From the NCBI RefSeq assembly GCF_014803405.1, contig NZ_JACYFG010000060.1, positions 615 through 64,614 on the forward strand: 64,000 bases of DNA, given 5' to 3'. Both the position numbers and the translations under genes were made by a program. The DNA comes from Pelagicoccus enzymogenes (lineage in GTDB: Bacteria > Verrucomicrobiota > Verrucomicrobiia > Opitutales > Opitutaceae). This document shows positions 56,984 through 64,000 of this stretch, in pieces; within the stretch, counting starts at the first letter, position 1, and each line of letters starts with the position of its first letter. The notes beneath the pieces are model-generated. The model had not been told where the DNA came from. It saw only the letters and a list, made by a program, of their open reading frames with translations, and searched no databases.

Positions 56984-57772
56984 ATGAGCAATGAAGCCTC
57001 CTCCTCTCCGATTCCAGACGTAGAGCCACCGTCCGCTAAACTTTTCACAGCCAAAGCAATAGGGATCGGCGCATTCATTGGTGGTCCGCTCGCGGCAACG
57101 ACGCTACTCGGGCTCAACTTTTCTCAACTCGGACGCAAGAAGCAGCGTAACCAGACTTACCTGCTCGGCCTCGGACTGACCCTCTCCTACTTCTGGCTCG
57201 TATCCGAGATTCCGCAGAGCGTGCTCGACAAGATTCCAACTGCCGCTTGGGGAGGGCTCACCGGCTTGATCGCCTACCTGCTAACCGAAAACCTGCAAGG
57301 CGAGCTGCTGCGGACGCACTTCGCAAAGCTTGGCCAGAAGGCTTCAGGCTGGGCTGTCGCTGGGTGGTCCACTCTTTCGCTCGTAGTCACCTTAGCTCTG
57401 ATATTGTTCTTGTACGTGCCCATGCTCACGCCATTCGAGTTCGAGAAGCCCGTCTACAGCGATGGCTTGCTCGGCAACGAAATCTATCATGGCGAAAACG
57501 TGGAAACGGAAACGGTCAAAGCCTTGGGGCAATACCTCGTGGACATCGAGTATTTCGATTCTGAATACTCGGTTCCCGTACAGATTAGGCTAGAGGAGGA
57601 AAAATACGAGCTGTACCTTTCCTGTTTGCGAGATCGCTGGGAGGATCCGGCAACCCTTTCCATTTTTAGGAATTTCGCCGCTGACATCGAAGCGGATGTT
57701 TTGAACAAGCCCGTTACAATCGTACTTGTGGACGAAGACTTCAATGGAGTCTACCGGAAGCGTCTCAATTAA
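56984..57772 (+). CDS. Membrane protein of unknown function
   Basis: 262 residues. Four possible membrane segments (~25-47, ~60-75, ~85-100 and ~120-145), then ~110 soluble residues (FEKPVYSDGLLGNEIYH, FDSEYSVPVQIRL, NKPVTIVLVDEDFNG). No family recognised. Its end lies 35 bases before the cupin gene. Confidence 0.68.
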   Translation: MSNEASSSPIPDVEPPSAKLFTAKAIGIGAFIGGPLAATTLLGLNFSQLGRKKQRNQTYLLGLGLTLSYFWLVSEIPQSVLDKIPTAAWGGLTGLIAYLLTENLQGELLRTHFAKLGQKASGWAVAGWSTLSLVVTLALILFLYVPMLTPFEFEKPVYSDGLLGNEIYHGENVETETVKALGQYLVDIEYFDSEYSVPVQIRLEEEKYELYLSCLRDRWEDPATLSIFRNFAADIEADVLNKPVTIVLVDEDFNGVYRKRLN

Positions 57773-57806
57773 GGTACAGTTCCTCAAACCTCTAACGATT
57801 TCTGCA

Positions 57807-58229
57807 ATGAAAACTCGACCTTCGACAATCGTCTCATGCCTCGCTGCTCTTTTTTGTCTATCCTTGGCGAGCGGGCATCCGGAGCACTCTATTCCCGTCT
57901 CAAGCGAACTGGCCATGGAGAGCCTGCTGCACAGTCCTCTCGCGGGAGCGGATCACTTGGAAGTTTTTATGAGCAAAGTTTCGATCCCTCCCCATTCCCA
58001 GCTTCCCAAGCACTGGCACCCAGGAGAGGAATTTGTCTATATCGTCTCGGGCGCCGTCACGCTTGTGCAGGACGGCAAGGATGAGGTCGCGTTCGCTGCG
58101 GGCGATGCTGGCATGGTGCCCTTAAAGCAAATACACACAGCCCGGACTGGAGCGGAAGGCGTAGAGCTGATCGTTTTTCGTGTTCACGAAAAAGGTCAAC
58201 CCCAACGCGTTTTGGTCGAGAACCAATGA
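57807..58229 (+). CDS. Exported cupin protein
   Basis: 140 residues from the ATG at 57807, with a signal peptide (KTRPSTIVSCLAALFCLSLASG). The cupin barrel has HWHPGEEFVYIVSG with the metal His-His-Glu pattern, VTLVQDGKDE, and PLKQIHTART with the late His. Likely a metal-binding, exported small enzyme or binding protein. The frame stays open upstream across the previous gene's end, but the signal peptide starts at 57807. Confidence 0.85.
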   Translation: MKTRPSTIVSCLAALFCLSLASGHPEHSIPVSSELAMESLLHSPLAGADHLEVFMSKVSIPPHSQLPKHWHPGEEFVYIVSGAVTLVQDGKDEVAFAAGDAGMVPLKQIHTARTGAEGVELIVFRVHEKGQPQRVLVENQ

Positions 58230-58302
58230 AGCGAAGCGGCTGCTGTATCCAGAATCTAGCATCCAATAAAAATACCCATTTGGGAAACAGTGACAGTCTT
58301 CA

Positions 58303-59901
58303 GTGAACGATCGGCGACTTTACGAATTAACGCGAACTGCTAGTTTCCTGTGGAAGAGCGCTGCTCTTTTGCTGGCCTTTTTCCTAGGACTCGGAGCTTT
58401 GTTGTGGCTCGTAAAACCTTCGGGTGAGGCTGCTCCGCAACGAACCGAGCTTTACATCGTATCAGCGGACGGAATGACCCAAATCGCTGTCAACACGGCG
58501 AGGCATGAGGCGGCTTTGAAGGCTGAGCTTCTGAGCGACTCTTCGTTTCCCGAAAAATTATATGCCTTGCAGTATCTGCTTTCAATCCAATCGAGAGGAC
58601 GCGCGCTGCAACTCCCTCCCGCCGACGCGCTGCCGAACGTCGACCCAAGCCAATATCGCGTGCTCCAGGCATATGCAGAAGCTATGATAGCAGGAGCTTC
58701 CAAGCAGGATGCCGCGCTCACCTTGCTCCAATTGAGCGAGCTCGCCCCTCCGCCGGCATTCGCCAACTTCGCTTTGTCTCTTTATTACATGGCGTATCCA
58801 AAAGATGGATCGGCGCTCAAAGCGGCAATGGCAGAAGTTGCAGCTCACCCTAGCCAAGACTCGAGAGCTCTGCTGGTTGAGCTTTTGGGGCGCTACAAGC
58901 GCTATTCGGAGCTACGACCTCTGCTTGACGATCCGAACTACGATGGACTGATCCCCAGCTTGCTCAAACGAGATGTCGCTCTGAATCCCATGGATTGGCC
59001 CTTGCTGATCAAGACCCTGTTGCCCGTAGCTTACGAAGACATGCAGCTCAGCGTTCTCGCGCTCGCCCTCTTGGCAGGAGCCTCTTGGGCAAGCCTGCTC
59101 CTGCGGTTTAACGGGCCGCTGTCTTGCAAGGAGTCGGCGGTTCAGCTTGCCCTCCCCGCCTTGCTCCTAGGCGCTGCTTCTGCTCACCTGACAATCCTGG
59201 CGATTTACTGGCAGGAAGAGCAGCTCGGACTTGCTCGAGGCGACGACCTGATTGGCCAAGCGATCTACTGTTTCGCTGGCATTGGTTTACGGGAGGAATT
59301 GCTCAAGTTGCTGTGCTTCGTGCCCTTGATTCCCTTTCTGGCCAAAAGGAAAGACGAACTCGAAATTTTCGTGCTCGCCAGTCTTGTTGGGCTTGGTTTC
59401 GCAATCGAAGAAAACATTGGTTACTTCGAAAGCAGCCAGGGGTTGGATGCGGTAGGACGTTTCGTAACGGCCAACTTTCTCCATCTATCCTTGACTGGTA
59501 TTTGCGGGCTTACGTTGACGCAAGCGATTCTCTATCGAGGCTCCTATATCAATACGGCAGTATCTACCTTCGGCTTGGCCGTTTTGGCGCACGGCGCCTA
59601 CGACGCCTTTATCATTGTGCCGGAACTCGCTGAATATAACTTGGCCACCATGGTGGTATTCATTTTGATCACCTATCAATACTTCACTTGGATTCGCCAC
59701 TTGAGGAGCGAATGGCGTTCGAAAGTAAGCCTTACCGCACATTTCACCTTAGGGCTAACTCTTGTTTTTGGAGCGTCCTACCTGCTCGTTGCTTGGGAGT
59801 CAGGACCTGTCGAGTCCTTTCTCTCGCTAACTGAAGAAGCTCTTGGACTAGGGATCCTTCTCGTCCTCTTCTATCGCGAAATACCAGAAGACATTTACTG
59901 A
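58303..59901 (+). CDS. PrsW-type glutamic intramembrane protease
   Basis: 532 residues from a GTG. One membrane segment near 17-38, then ~200 residues of helical, TPR-like chain outside the membrane (~55-225), then seven or so membrane segments. PrsW motifs: EELLK (Glu331-Glu332), FAIEENIGYF (Glu369-Glu370), FLHLSLTG (His394) and LAHGAYDAF (His430). These are the catalytic residues of the family, which cleaves anti-sigma factors (as B. subtilis RsiW). The large soluble N-terminal part is unusual for PrsW. No sigma or anti-sigma gene is adjacent. Confidence 0.88.
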   Translation: MNDRRLYELTRTASFLWKSAALLLAFFLGLGALLWLVKPSGEAAPQRTELYIVSADGMTQIAVNTARHEAALKAELLSDSSFPEKLYALQYLLSIQSRGRALQLPPADALPNVDPSQYRVLQAYAEAMIAGASKQDAALTLLQLSELAPPPAFANFALSLYYMAYPKDGSALKAAMAEVAAHPSQDSRALLVELLGRYKRYSELRPLLDDPNYDGLIPSLLKRDVALNPMDWPLLIKTLLPVAYEDMQLSVLALALLAGASWASLLLRFNGPLSCKESAVQLALPALLLGAASAHLTILAIYWQEEQLGLARGDDLIGQAIYCFAGIGLREELLKLLCFVPLIPFLAKRKDELEIFVLASLVGLGFAIEENIGYFESSQGLDAVGRFVTANFLHLSLTGICGLTLTQAILYRGSYINTAVSTFGLAVLAHGAYDAFIIVPELAEYNLATMVVFILITYQYFTWIRHLRSEWRSKVSLTAHFTLGLTLVFGASYLLVAWESGPVESFLSLTEEALGLGILLVLFYREIPEDIY

Positions 59902-59977
59902 CCCCCCGGTAACAAAGGACGAGCGAAACTCCCTCAGCGACCGCCCAATCGTTCATACAAAGCGCAATTCACTCGAC

Positions 59978-60037
59978 GTAGGAGCGTGCTCACAGCCTTG
60001 ATCCGGCAACGCAATCGCGTGACAAGCACGCTCCTAC
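59978..60037. repeat. REP-like palindrome, GTAGGAGCGTGCT type
   Basis: Perfect 13-bp inverted repeats GTAGGAGCGTGCT (59978-59990) and AGCACGCTCCTAC (60025-60037) with a 34-base loop. It resembles repeat C in its GTAGGA...TCCTAC ends but differs in the core. Confidence 0.7.
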
Positions 60038-60063
60038 ATTTTAGGGACGGTCTCTGGAAATGG

Positions 60064-60100
60064 AAGCGAGCCAAGCGACTCAGATACGCTTGGCTCGCTT
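60064..60100. terminator. Bidirectional terminator between convergent genes
   Basis: Perfect 14-bp stem AAGCGAGCCAAGCG (60064-60077) and CGCTTGGCTCGCTT (60087-60100) around a 9-base loop. It lies between the PrsW gene (plus) and the gene ending at 60126 (minus), as terminators for convergent genes do. The T runs are short. Confidence 0.6.
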
Positions 60101-60125
60101 GTTGATAACTACGCAATAGAGAGTT

Positions 60126-60545
60126 TTATCCCTTGGGCTTACGCAGGACCGGGCAAACGAAGTCCGCCTCCGGTACACGCATTATCGAAAGGTCGCCCGC
60201 ATCAAGCGAGGCCTCCACTTCAGCTGCTGACTTGAATAGCGGCACAGGCGTTTCGTCCTCCCAAGTCACAACATAGACTTTCCACTTTCCGCCATGGTAA
60301 TTGGCATCTCCCGGGGCAACGGTGGTAACGCCCAGCTGGCCTTCTTGGCCGTTGCTGAGCACATAGATGACATCTACCCCGCGACCAGGCATGGAGGTAG
60401 GCGTTGCTACGGTGCCGACGGTTTCTCCGTCGTAAAATAGAGCGCCAAACGCGGCGCCTTTATCGTTTTTCTTCCCTGCCCAAGCAACGTTCACCATCAA
60501 ACCAGCAAGCGTCAGGCTTACAATCAGACGTATCCATTTTTTCAT
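60126..60545 (-). CDS. Small exported protein of unknown function
   Basis: 139 residues. Signal peptide ~1-23 (KKWIRLIVSLTLAGLMVNVAWA). The mature chain is beta-rich (GAAFGALFYDGETVGTVATP, VDVIYVLSNGQEGQLG, WKVYVVTWEDETPVP). No family recognised. Its end faces the hairpin shared with the PrsW gene. Confidence 0.7.
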   Translation of the reverse strand: MKKWIRLIVSLTLAGLMVNVAWAGKKNDKGAAFGALFYDGETVGTVATPTSMPGRGVDVIYVLSNGQEGQLGVTTVAPGDANYHGGKWKVYVVTWEDETPVPLFKSAAEVEASLDAGDLSIMRVPEADFVCPVLRKPKG

Positions 60546-60726
60546 AATCTTTTTTATTAAGGTTTTTGAGACTAATATGAGGTGTCGGATCTGACTTGAA
60601 ACGCGCGTCGTTAATGATGAGAGGGGTTATCGACAGAATGTATTCCATTTATTTGATTAAAAATTGATGCGTCGAGGCGATGCCGCTGCTCGCCAGTCCG
60701 CGAATTCCCAAGCATAGGCTTTCGTA

Positions 60727-60765
60727 CAAAAGGAAGAAGCCCCCGACGGACTGGCCGGGAGCTTC
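60727..60765 (-). terminator. Rho-independent terminator of the YbhB-like gene
   Basis: On the minus strand GAAGCTCCCG and CGGGGGCTTC form a 10-bp stem (one G-U) around a 10-base loop, followed by TTCCTTTTGT. It lies 29 bases past the YbhB-like stop. Confidence 0.8.
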
Positions 60766-60793
60766 TCGAGAAACGGTTGTGGAACGAGTGCGC

Positions 60794-61294
60794 TTAGCTC
60801 TTCTTCGGTTTGTAGTATGACACGATGGAGGCCCTCGCGAGCTCATGTTGCATCACCATCATGAAGCTCGCTTGAGCGAGCGGCGTTTGCGGGGTGATTC
60901 CTAAGGACTCAACGTCGAGCGCGTATACGGTAAACAAATACGTATGCGTGAAATCTCCCAAGGGAGGGCAAGGTCCGCAGTAGGCGGCCATACCTGTATC
61001 GACTTCCGACATGAAGCTTTTTTCCGGCAACAGGTTCTTTTCAGGATTACCCGCTCCGCTTGGCAACTCACTCACTGAAGCAGGAATATCGAAAACAGCC
61101 CAATGCCAAAATCCGCTCGGGGTGGGCGCATCAGGGTCGTGGCAAATTACCGCAAAGCTCTTGGTGCCTTCGGGCGCGTTCTCCCAAGCGAGATGCGGCG
61201 AGACGTTTCCGCCGTTGTATCCAAAAATGTTTGCGAGTTGCTCGTCGGTGAAATTGCCGCCGAGGTCGTTGCTTCGTAACGTGAAGGTGCTCAT
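60794..61294 (-). CDS. YbhB/YbcL family (PEBP-like) protein
   Basis: 166 residues. Matches bacterial Raf-kinase-inhibitor-like proteins: SPHLAWENAPEGTKSFAVICHDPDAP with the ligand-pocket Asp-Pro-Asp, GFWHWAVFDIP, and YCGPCPPLGDFTHTYLFTVYALD. These proteins bind anions such as phosphate groups; in bacteria the role is not fixed. Cytosolic (no signal). Its terminator is clear downstream. Confidence 0.92.
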   Translation of the reverse strand: MSTFTLRSNDLGGNFTDEQLANIFGYNGGNVSPHLAWENAPEGTKSFAVICHDPDAPTPSGFWHWAVFDIPASVSELPSGAGNPEKNLLPEKSFMSEVDTGMAAYCGPCPPLGDFTHTYLFTVYALDVESLGITPQTPLAQASFMMVMQHELARASIVSYYKPKKS

Positions 61295-61347
61295 GGATGG
61301 GTCTTTCTTTTGCTTTTCAATTTATAGGGCTGTCGCAGCGCGGTGTA

Positions 61348-61485
61348 AGTTATGTTCCCTACTTTTATTACATCTTGTAGGAAGCGACCTTGCGTCGCGA
61401 TGGGTGACCGGTTGATCGCGACGCAAGATCGCTTCCTACGGAAAAATTGCAGGCTAAAATTATGCTAGGAACTACAATGACAATA
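61348..61485 (+). mobile_element. Repeat C copy 2, MITE-like element
   Basis: About 138 bp resembling copy 1 at 30782-30903: TTTTATTACATCTTGTAGGA, then the arms GTAGGAAGCGACCTTGCGTC and GACGCAAGATCGCTTCCTAC, ending AGGAAC. The terminal repeats are less perfect than in copy 1. Confidence 0.72.
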
Positions 61486-61562
61486 CACCAGATTATACGT
61501 TATTCCTTTGGGATCAAGAGTCGGATGGCTTCATTCAGCGCGCTAATGGGCTCCTCCAGTTG

Positions 61563-62684
61563 CTAGATGCGGACGAGCGTTATGTCCACGGTGTACTGTT
61601 GCCCGTCGCGGTAGAAAACGATATTTACCGTTTGCCCTTCTCTTTTCTGGTCGAAGGAATGGTAGAGGTCGTCTACCGTTTCAATCGCCTGTCCATCGAT
61701 CGATTGTATCAAGTCTCCCAATACAATACGTCCGCTGCGATTGAGCTCCAGGCCGCGCAGGCCTGCAGCTTCAGCGGGAGACCCTTCCTGTACCGATTGA
61801 AGCATAACTCCTTTTAAGCCCAGTCGTTGCACGAAGGAGCCATCGCTGACAACGGTTACGCCGATGCCCGACCGGACTGGCTCCCCAAACTTGATGATCT
61901 GGTTGACGATGCGGGTAATGGTGTTGGAAGGGACGGCAAAGCCTATCCCAGTAGAGTCACGCAAGATGAGCGTATTCATTCCGATAAGACGACCATGGCT
62001 GTCGAGCAGCGGTCCCCCCGAATTGCCGGGATTGATCGCGGCGTCAGTCTGGATCATGTCGCGAATCGTTACGTTTTGCACGATCGAGGCCATGCTACGT
62101 CCCAACGCCGAAATCGTTCCGACCGTGAGCGTGTGGTCCAGCCCGAAGGGGTTGCCGATAGCGATGCTCTTTTGGCCGACCATTACCTTGGACGAATCAG
62201 CGACTGTTTCGCCCAGCGGAGTGATATTGGTTCCGCGCAAGTCGATCTTGAGCACAGCCAAGTCCTTCTTGGGCTCTTCTCCTATTTTCTGGGCCTCGTA
62301 GGTCTTCCCGTCGATCAGCGTTACGGCGATACGGTTCGCCCCGGCGACGACGTGGTAATTCGTAACAATGTGCCCGGACCTGTCCCAGAGGAAGCCAGAG
62401 CCGGACCCCTGCGGAACCTCGGACACGCTCCAGGTGCGGCGGTCGAATTGGTTTTGCAGGTTGTAAACAAAAACGACCGAGGGAGACGCCTTTTGGAAAA
62501 TCGCGATGGTGTTGCGTTCCCCTGGCAGCAAATCGCCAGCAGCGGGGATGGATGGAACCTCGACGTGCAGGGTGCCCCCTTTGCGCTCGAACATCTGTCT
62601 CGCAACGAAGGTTATGAGAAAAACCGTGATTGCGAATATGAGCAACGGTAGGACGATGCGGTAAGGACTGCGACCTTCTGACAT
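61563..62684 (-). CDS. HtrA/DegP-type S1C serine protease with PDZ domain
   Basis: 373 residues. Residues ~9-28 are one membrane anchor (IVLPLLIFAITVFLITFV). The trypsin-like domain ~60-265 has His111 (VTNYHVVAG), Asp141 (PKKDLAVLKI) and Ser222 (NPGNSGGPLLD), so it should be active. One PDZ domain follows (~275-370, GVMLQSVQEGSPAEAAGL, GDLIQSIDGQAI). It probably degrades or folds damaged proteins in the periplasm, held to the inner membrane like DegS. Divergent from the Fur-family gene with 171 bases between them. Confidence 0.93.
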   Translation of the reverse strand: MSEGRSPYRIVLPLLIFAITVFLITFVARQMFERKGGTLHVEVPSIPAAGDLLPGERNTIAIFQKASPSVVFVYNLQNQFDRRTWSVSEVPQGSGSGFLWDRSGHIVTNYHVVAGANRIAVTLIDGKTYEAQKIGEEPKKDLAVLKIDLRGTNITPLGETVADSSKVMVGQKSIAIGNPFGLDHTLTVGTISALGRSMASIVQNVTIRDMIQTDAAINPGNSGGPLLDSHGRLIGMNTLILRDSTGIGFAVPSNTITRIVNQIIKFGEPVRSGIGVTVVSDGSFVQRLGLKGVMLQSVQEGSPAEAAGLRGLELNRSGRIVLGDLIQSIDGQAIETVDDLYHSFDQKREGQTVNIVFYRDGQQYTVDITLVRI

Positions 62685-62855
62685 TTTGGATGGAATCGTT
62701 TCAGAATGCCTCGGCCTTCGGATAGCTGGCGCGAGGCAATACGAAAGTCGTTGAGCAACAGCGTCGAATCAAGTCCCAAGAGGCAAGATGAGCCTGCTCG
62801 CCTTCTTTTTGGTTGTGGAGAGCTTTGACGGCACTAGCGTTCGCATTATTCGCAG

Positions 62856-63287
62856 ATGGATAAGCCAGAGCAAAAGTACGAGGGCGCGATAAACTCACTG
62901 AAGAAGGACCGGTATCGAATCACCGAACCGCGCAAAGCCCTGCTTCGGCTGCTGGTGGAGAGCCAGAAACCGCTCTCCGCTGAAGAAGCCCACTTGGCCT
63001 TGGGGGTGGAAAACCATGATTTGGTCACGGTGTACCGCAATTTGGAGATTTTCGAAAGCGCAGGCATCGCTACGCGTATCCCCACCGAATCAGGGAAGTC
63101 GCTCTACGAACTGAATGCGGAGGAGCATCACCATCACCACATCATTTGCCGCAAGTGCCACAAGGCTGAGAAGCTGGACCACTGCGAAGTGGAGAAGCTC
63201 GAGACCCTGGCCACTAAGCTTGGCTTCACGGAAGTGACCCACGTGCTTGAACTCTACGGCGTGTGCGGCGATTGCCGCGCGGACTAG
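62856..63287 (+). CDS. Fur-family metal-responsive regulator
   Basis: 143 residues. Winged helix ~10-85 (RYRITEPRKALLRLLVES, SAEEAHLALG, LVTVYRNLEIFESAGIATR). The metal domain has His91-His95, Cys98, Cys101, and Cys137, Cys140 (the structural zinc site CxxC...CxxC). His at 91-95 and Asp108-His109 may form the regulatory site. Which metal (Fe, Zn or peroxide sensing) cannot be told, though the His run resembles Zur and Fur alike. Its stop overlaps the convergent HDOD stop by four bases. Confidence 0.92.
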   Translation: MDKPEQKYEGAINSLKKDRYRITEPRKALLRLLVESQKPLSAEEAHLALGVENHDLVTVYRNLEIFESAGIATRIPTESGKSLYELNAEEHHHHHIICRKCHKAEKLDHCEVEKLETLATKLGFTEVTHVLELYGVCGDCRAD

Positions 63288-64000
63288 CAGCTCAGGATTG
63301 CTTCGGTCGAGGCAACAACTTCGTCGAGGCGATCGGAAAAACTGTCTATCATATCGAGACTTAGCCCGGATCGTCGCCATACCTCTTCGTACATTTTGGG
63401 CTTAAAGGCGGAGACGGGCTGTCGGGAACTGGCGCAGCAAATGTAGTCCGCGATGTAGACGAGGTCGACCAAGGGATAGAAGAGGCGCCGGCGCAATTCG
63501 ATCGGGTTGTGGTGGTAACCTGCGACGCATTGCAGCTCCTCCGGCAGGTTCCATTTCTTGAAGAGGATACGCCCCACATCCTGGTGGGTAAAACCGAACT
63601 CCCGATACTCCACCTCTTGAATGGGGAGCCCTTCCGCGATTGCGGTCTCCACGGTCCTAACCATTTCCGGAGCGAAGCCCTGCACAAGCGCCAAAAGGCC
63701 GATGTCGTGCAGAAGGCCTGCCGTGTAGAGCAGCTTGGGATCGACGATCGTCTTCAAGTGGCGAGGCGTGGCGAGGTAAACGTCTTCGGAAAGGGTGGCC
63801 ACAGCGAGGCTGCGTTTCCAAAAGCAGCAGAGGTCGAGGCAGCTGCTATCTATATCGATCTTCTTGATTACGCCCAGAGCGAGCGAGCTTTCCACGACCT
63901 TCCGCAGTCCGAGGAGCTGCGCCGCTCCCTCGATGGTGGATATTTCGTCTCCCGCGCTGTTGTACAACGAAGAGTTCGAAAGCTTGAGCAAGCTGGCCGC
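63284..64000 (-). CDS. HDOD-domain protein, cut by the right edge
   Basis: At least 239 residues visible; the frame is open to the window edge, so the N-terminus is missing. It matches HDOD: LLGLRKVVESSLALGVIKK, KLLYTAGLLHDIGLLALVQ, VGRILFKKWNLPEELQCVAGYHH and DLVYIADYICCAS. The visible start LLKLSNSSLYN is the end of the first HDOD helix set. LLHDIG keeps the HD pair that the other HDOD protein (46277-47125) lacks. The stop shares CTAG with the Fur stop. Confidence 0.9.
   Translation of the reverse strand, partial: AASLLKLSNSSLYNSAGDEISTIEGAAQLLGLRKVVESSLALGVIKKIDIDSSCLDLCCFWKRSLAVATLSEDVYLATPRHLKTIVDPKLLYTAGLLHDIGLLALVQGFAPEMVRTVETAIAEGLPIQEVEYREFGFTHQDVGRILFKKWNLPEELQCVAGYHHNPIELRRRLFYPLVDLVYIADYICCASSRQPVSAFKPKMYEEVWRRSGLSLDMIDSFSDRLDEVVASTEAILSC

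Noticed and set aside
1-64000. CRISPR arrays, tRNA and rRNA genes
   Set aside because: No regular direct repeats with spacers, and no cloverleaf or rRNA-like stretch was recognised by reading; a dedicated scan (tRNAscan, Infernal) would be decisive.

Overview
The window most likely comes from a marine verrucomicrobial bacterium of the Opitutales/Puniceicoccales type, perhaps Pelagicoccus-like. This is inferred, not proven. It rests on the N-terminal signature of the TonB-dependent receptor (VFTLSPFQVD then a GYRAESATAGSR-type stretch), the secreted proteins that end in an Asp/Gly-rich DxDGDG module followed by a small beta module, the DUF3857 transglutaminase-like pair, and the many REP-like palindromes between genes. 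Base composition is moderately GC-rich. The lone reverse transcriptase gene at 1.4-3.0 kb looks more AT-rich and may be acquired.

Layout. 0-5 kb is accessory DNA: a gene cut by the left edge, a DUF2007/zinc-ribbon protein, a stand-alone reverse transcriptase of the Abi/UG (defence) kind, a DUF2726 protein and a tandem 229-bp duplication. 5-17.5 kb holds a DOPA-dioxygenase-like enzyme, a D-2-hydroxyacid dehydrogenase, two overlapping DUF3857 exported proteins (one with the catalytic Cys, one without) and a 1,940-residue subtilisin-like protease with Ig-like repeats. 17.8-28.4 kb is a same-strand block centred on a retron that matches type XIII: a WGR + ARM/HEAT protein, a winged-helix/SWIM protein, a predicted msr-msd RNA and a retron reverse transcriptase. 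It is flanked by a NYN/LOTUS protein upstream and by a zinc/HEAT protein and a membrane protein downstream.

28.5-31 kb carries two Sec-exported Hcp-like proteins and two repeats. 31-34.4 kb has a GAF-type hybrid histidine kinase, an RlpA-like protein and a membrane TPR-like protein. 34.6-46 kb is a long run of small membrane, lipoprotein and secreted proteins, mostly of unknown function, with an EEP-family phosphatase/nuclease, a gluzincin protease, a TPR lipoprotein, an RDD protein and a DUF4261 protein. 46.2-52.7 kb has an HDOD protein, a B12-binding radical SAM enzyme coupled to a membrane protein, a sodium/solute symporter, DUF3185 and pyruvate kinase. 53-64 kb has a TonB-dependent receptor, a cupin, a PrsW-type intramembrane protease, a YbhB-like protein, an HtrA protease, a Fur-family regulator and a second HDOD protein cut by the right edge.

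How it fits together. The strongest system is the retron: three proteins and one structured RNA in the order ARM, WHSWIM, ncRNA, RT, with a one-base stop/start overlap between the first two. A second, unrelated reverse transcriptase 22 kb away suggests that this chromosome region gathers phage-defence genes. Three dispersed repeat families (A, B and C) fill many of the intergenic spaces.
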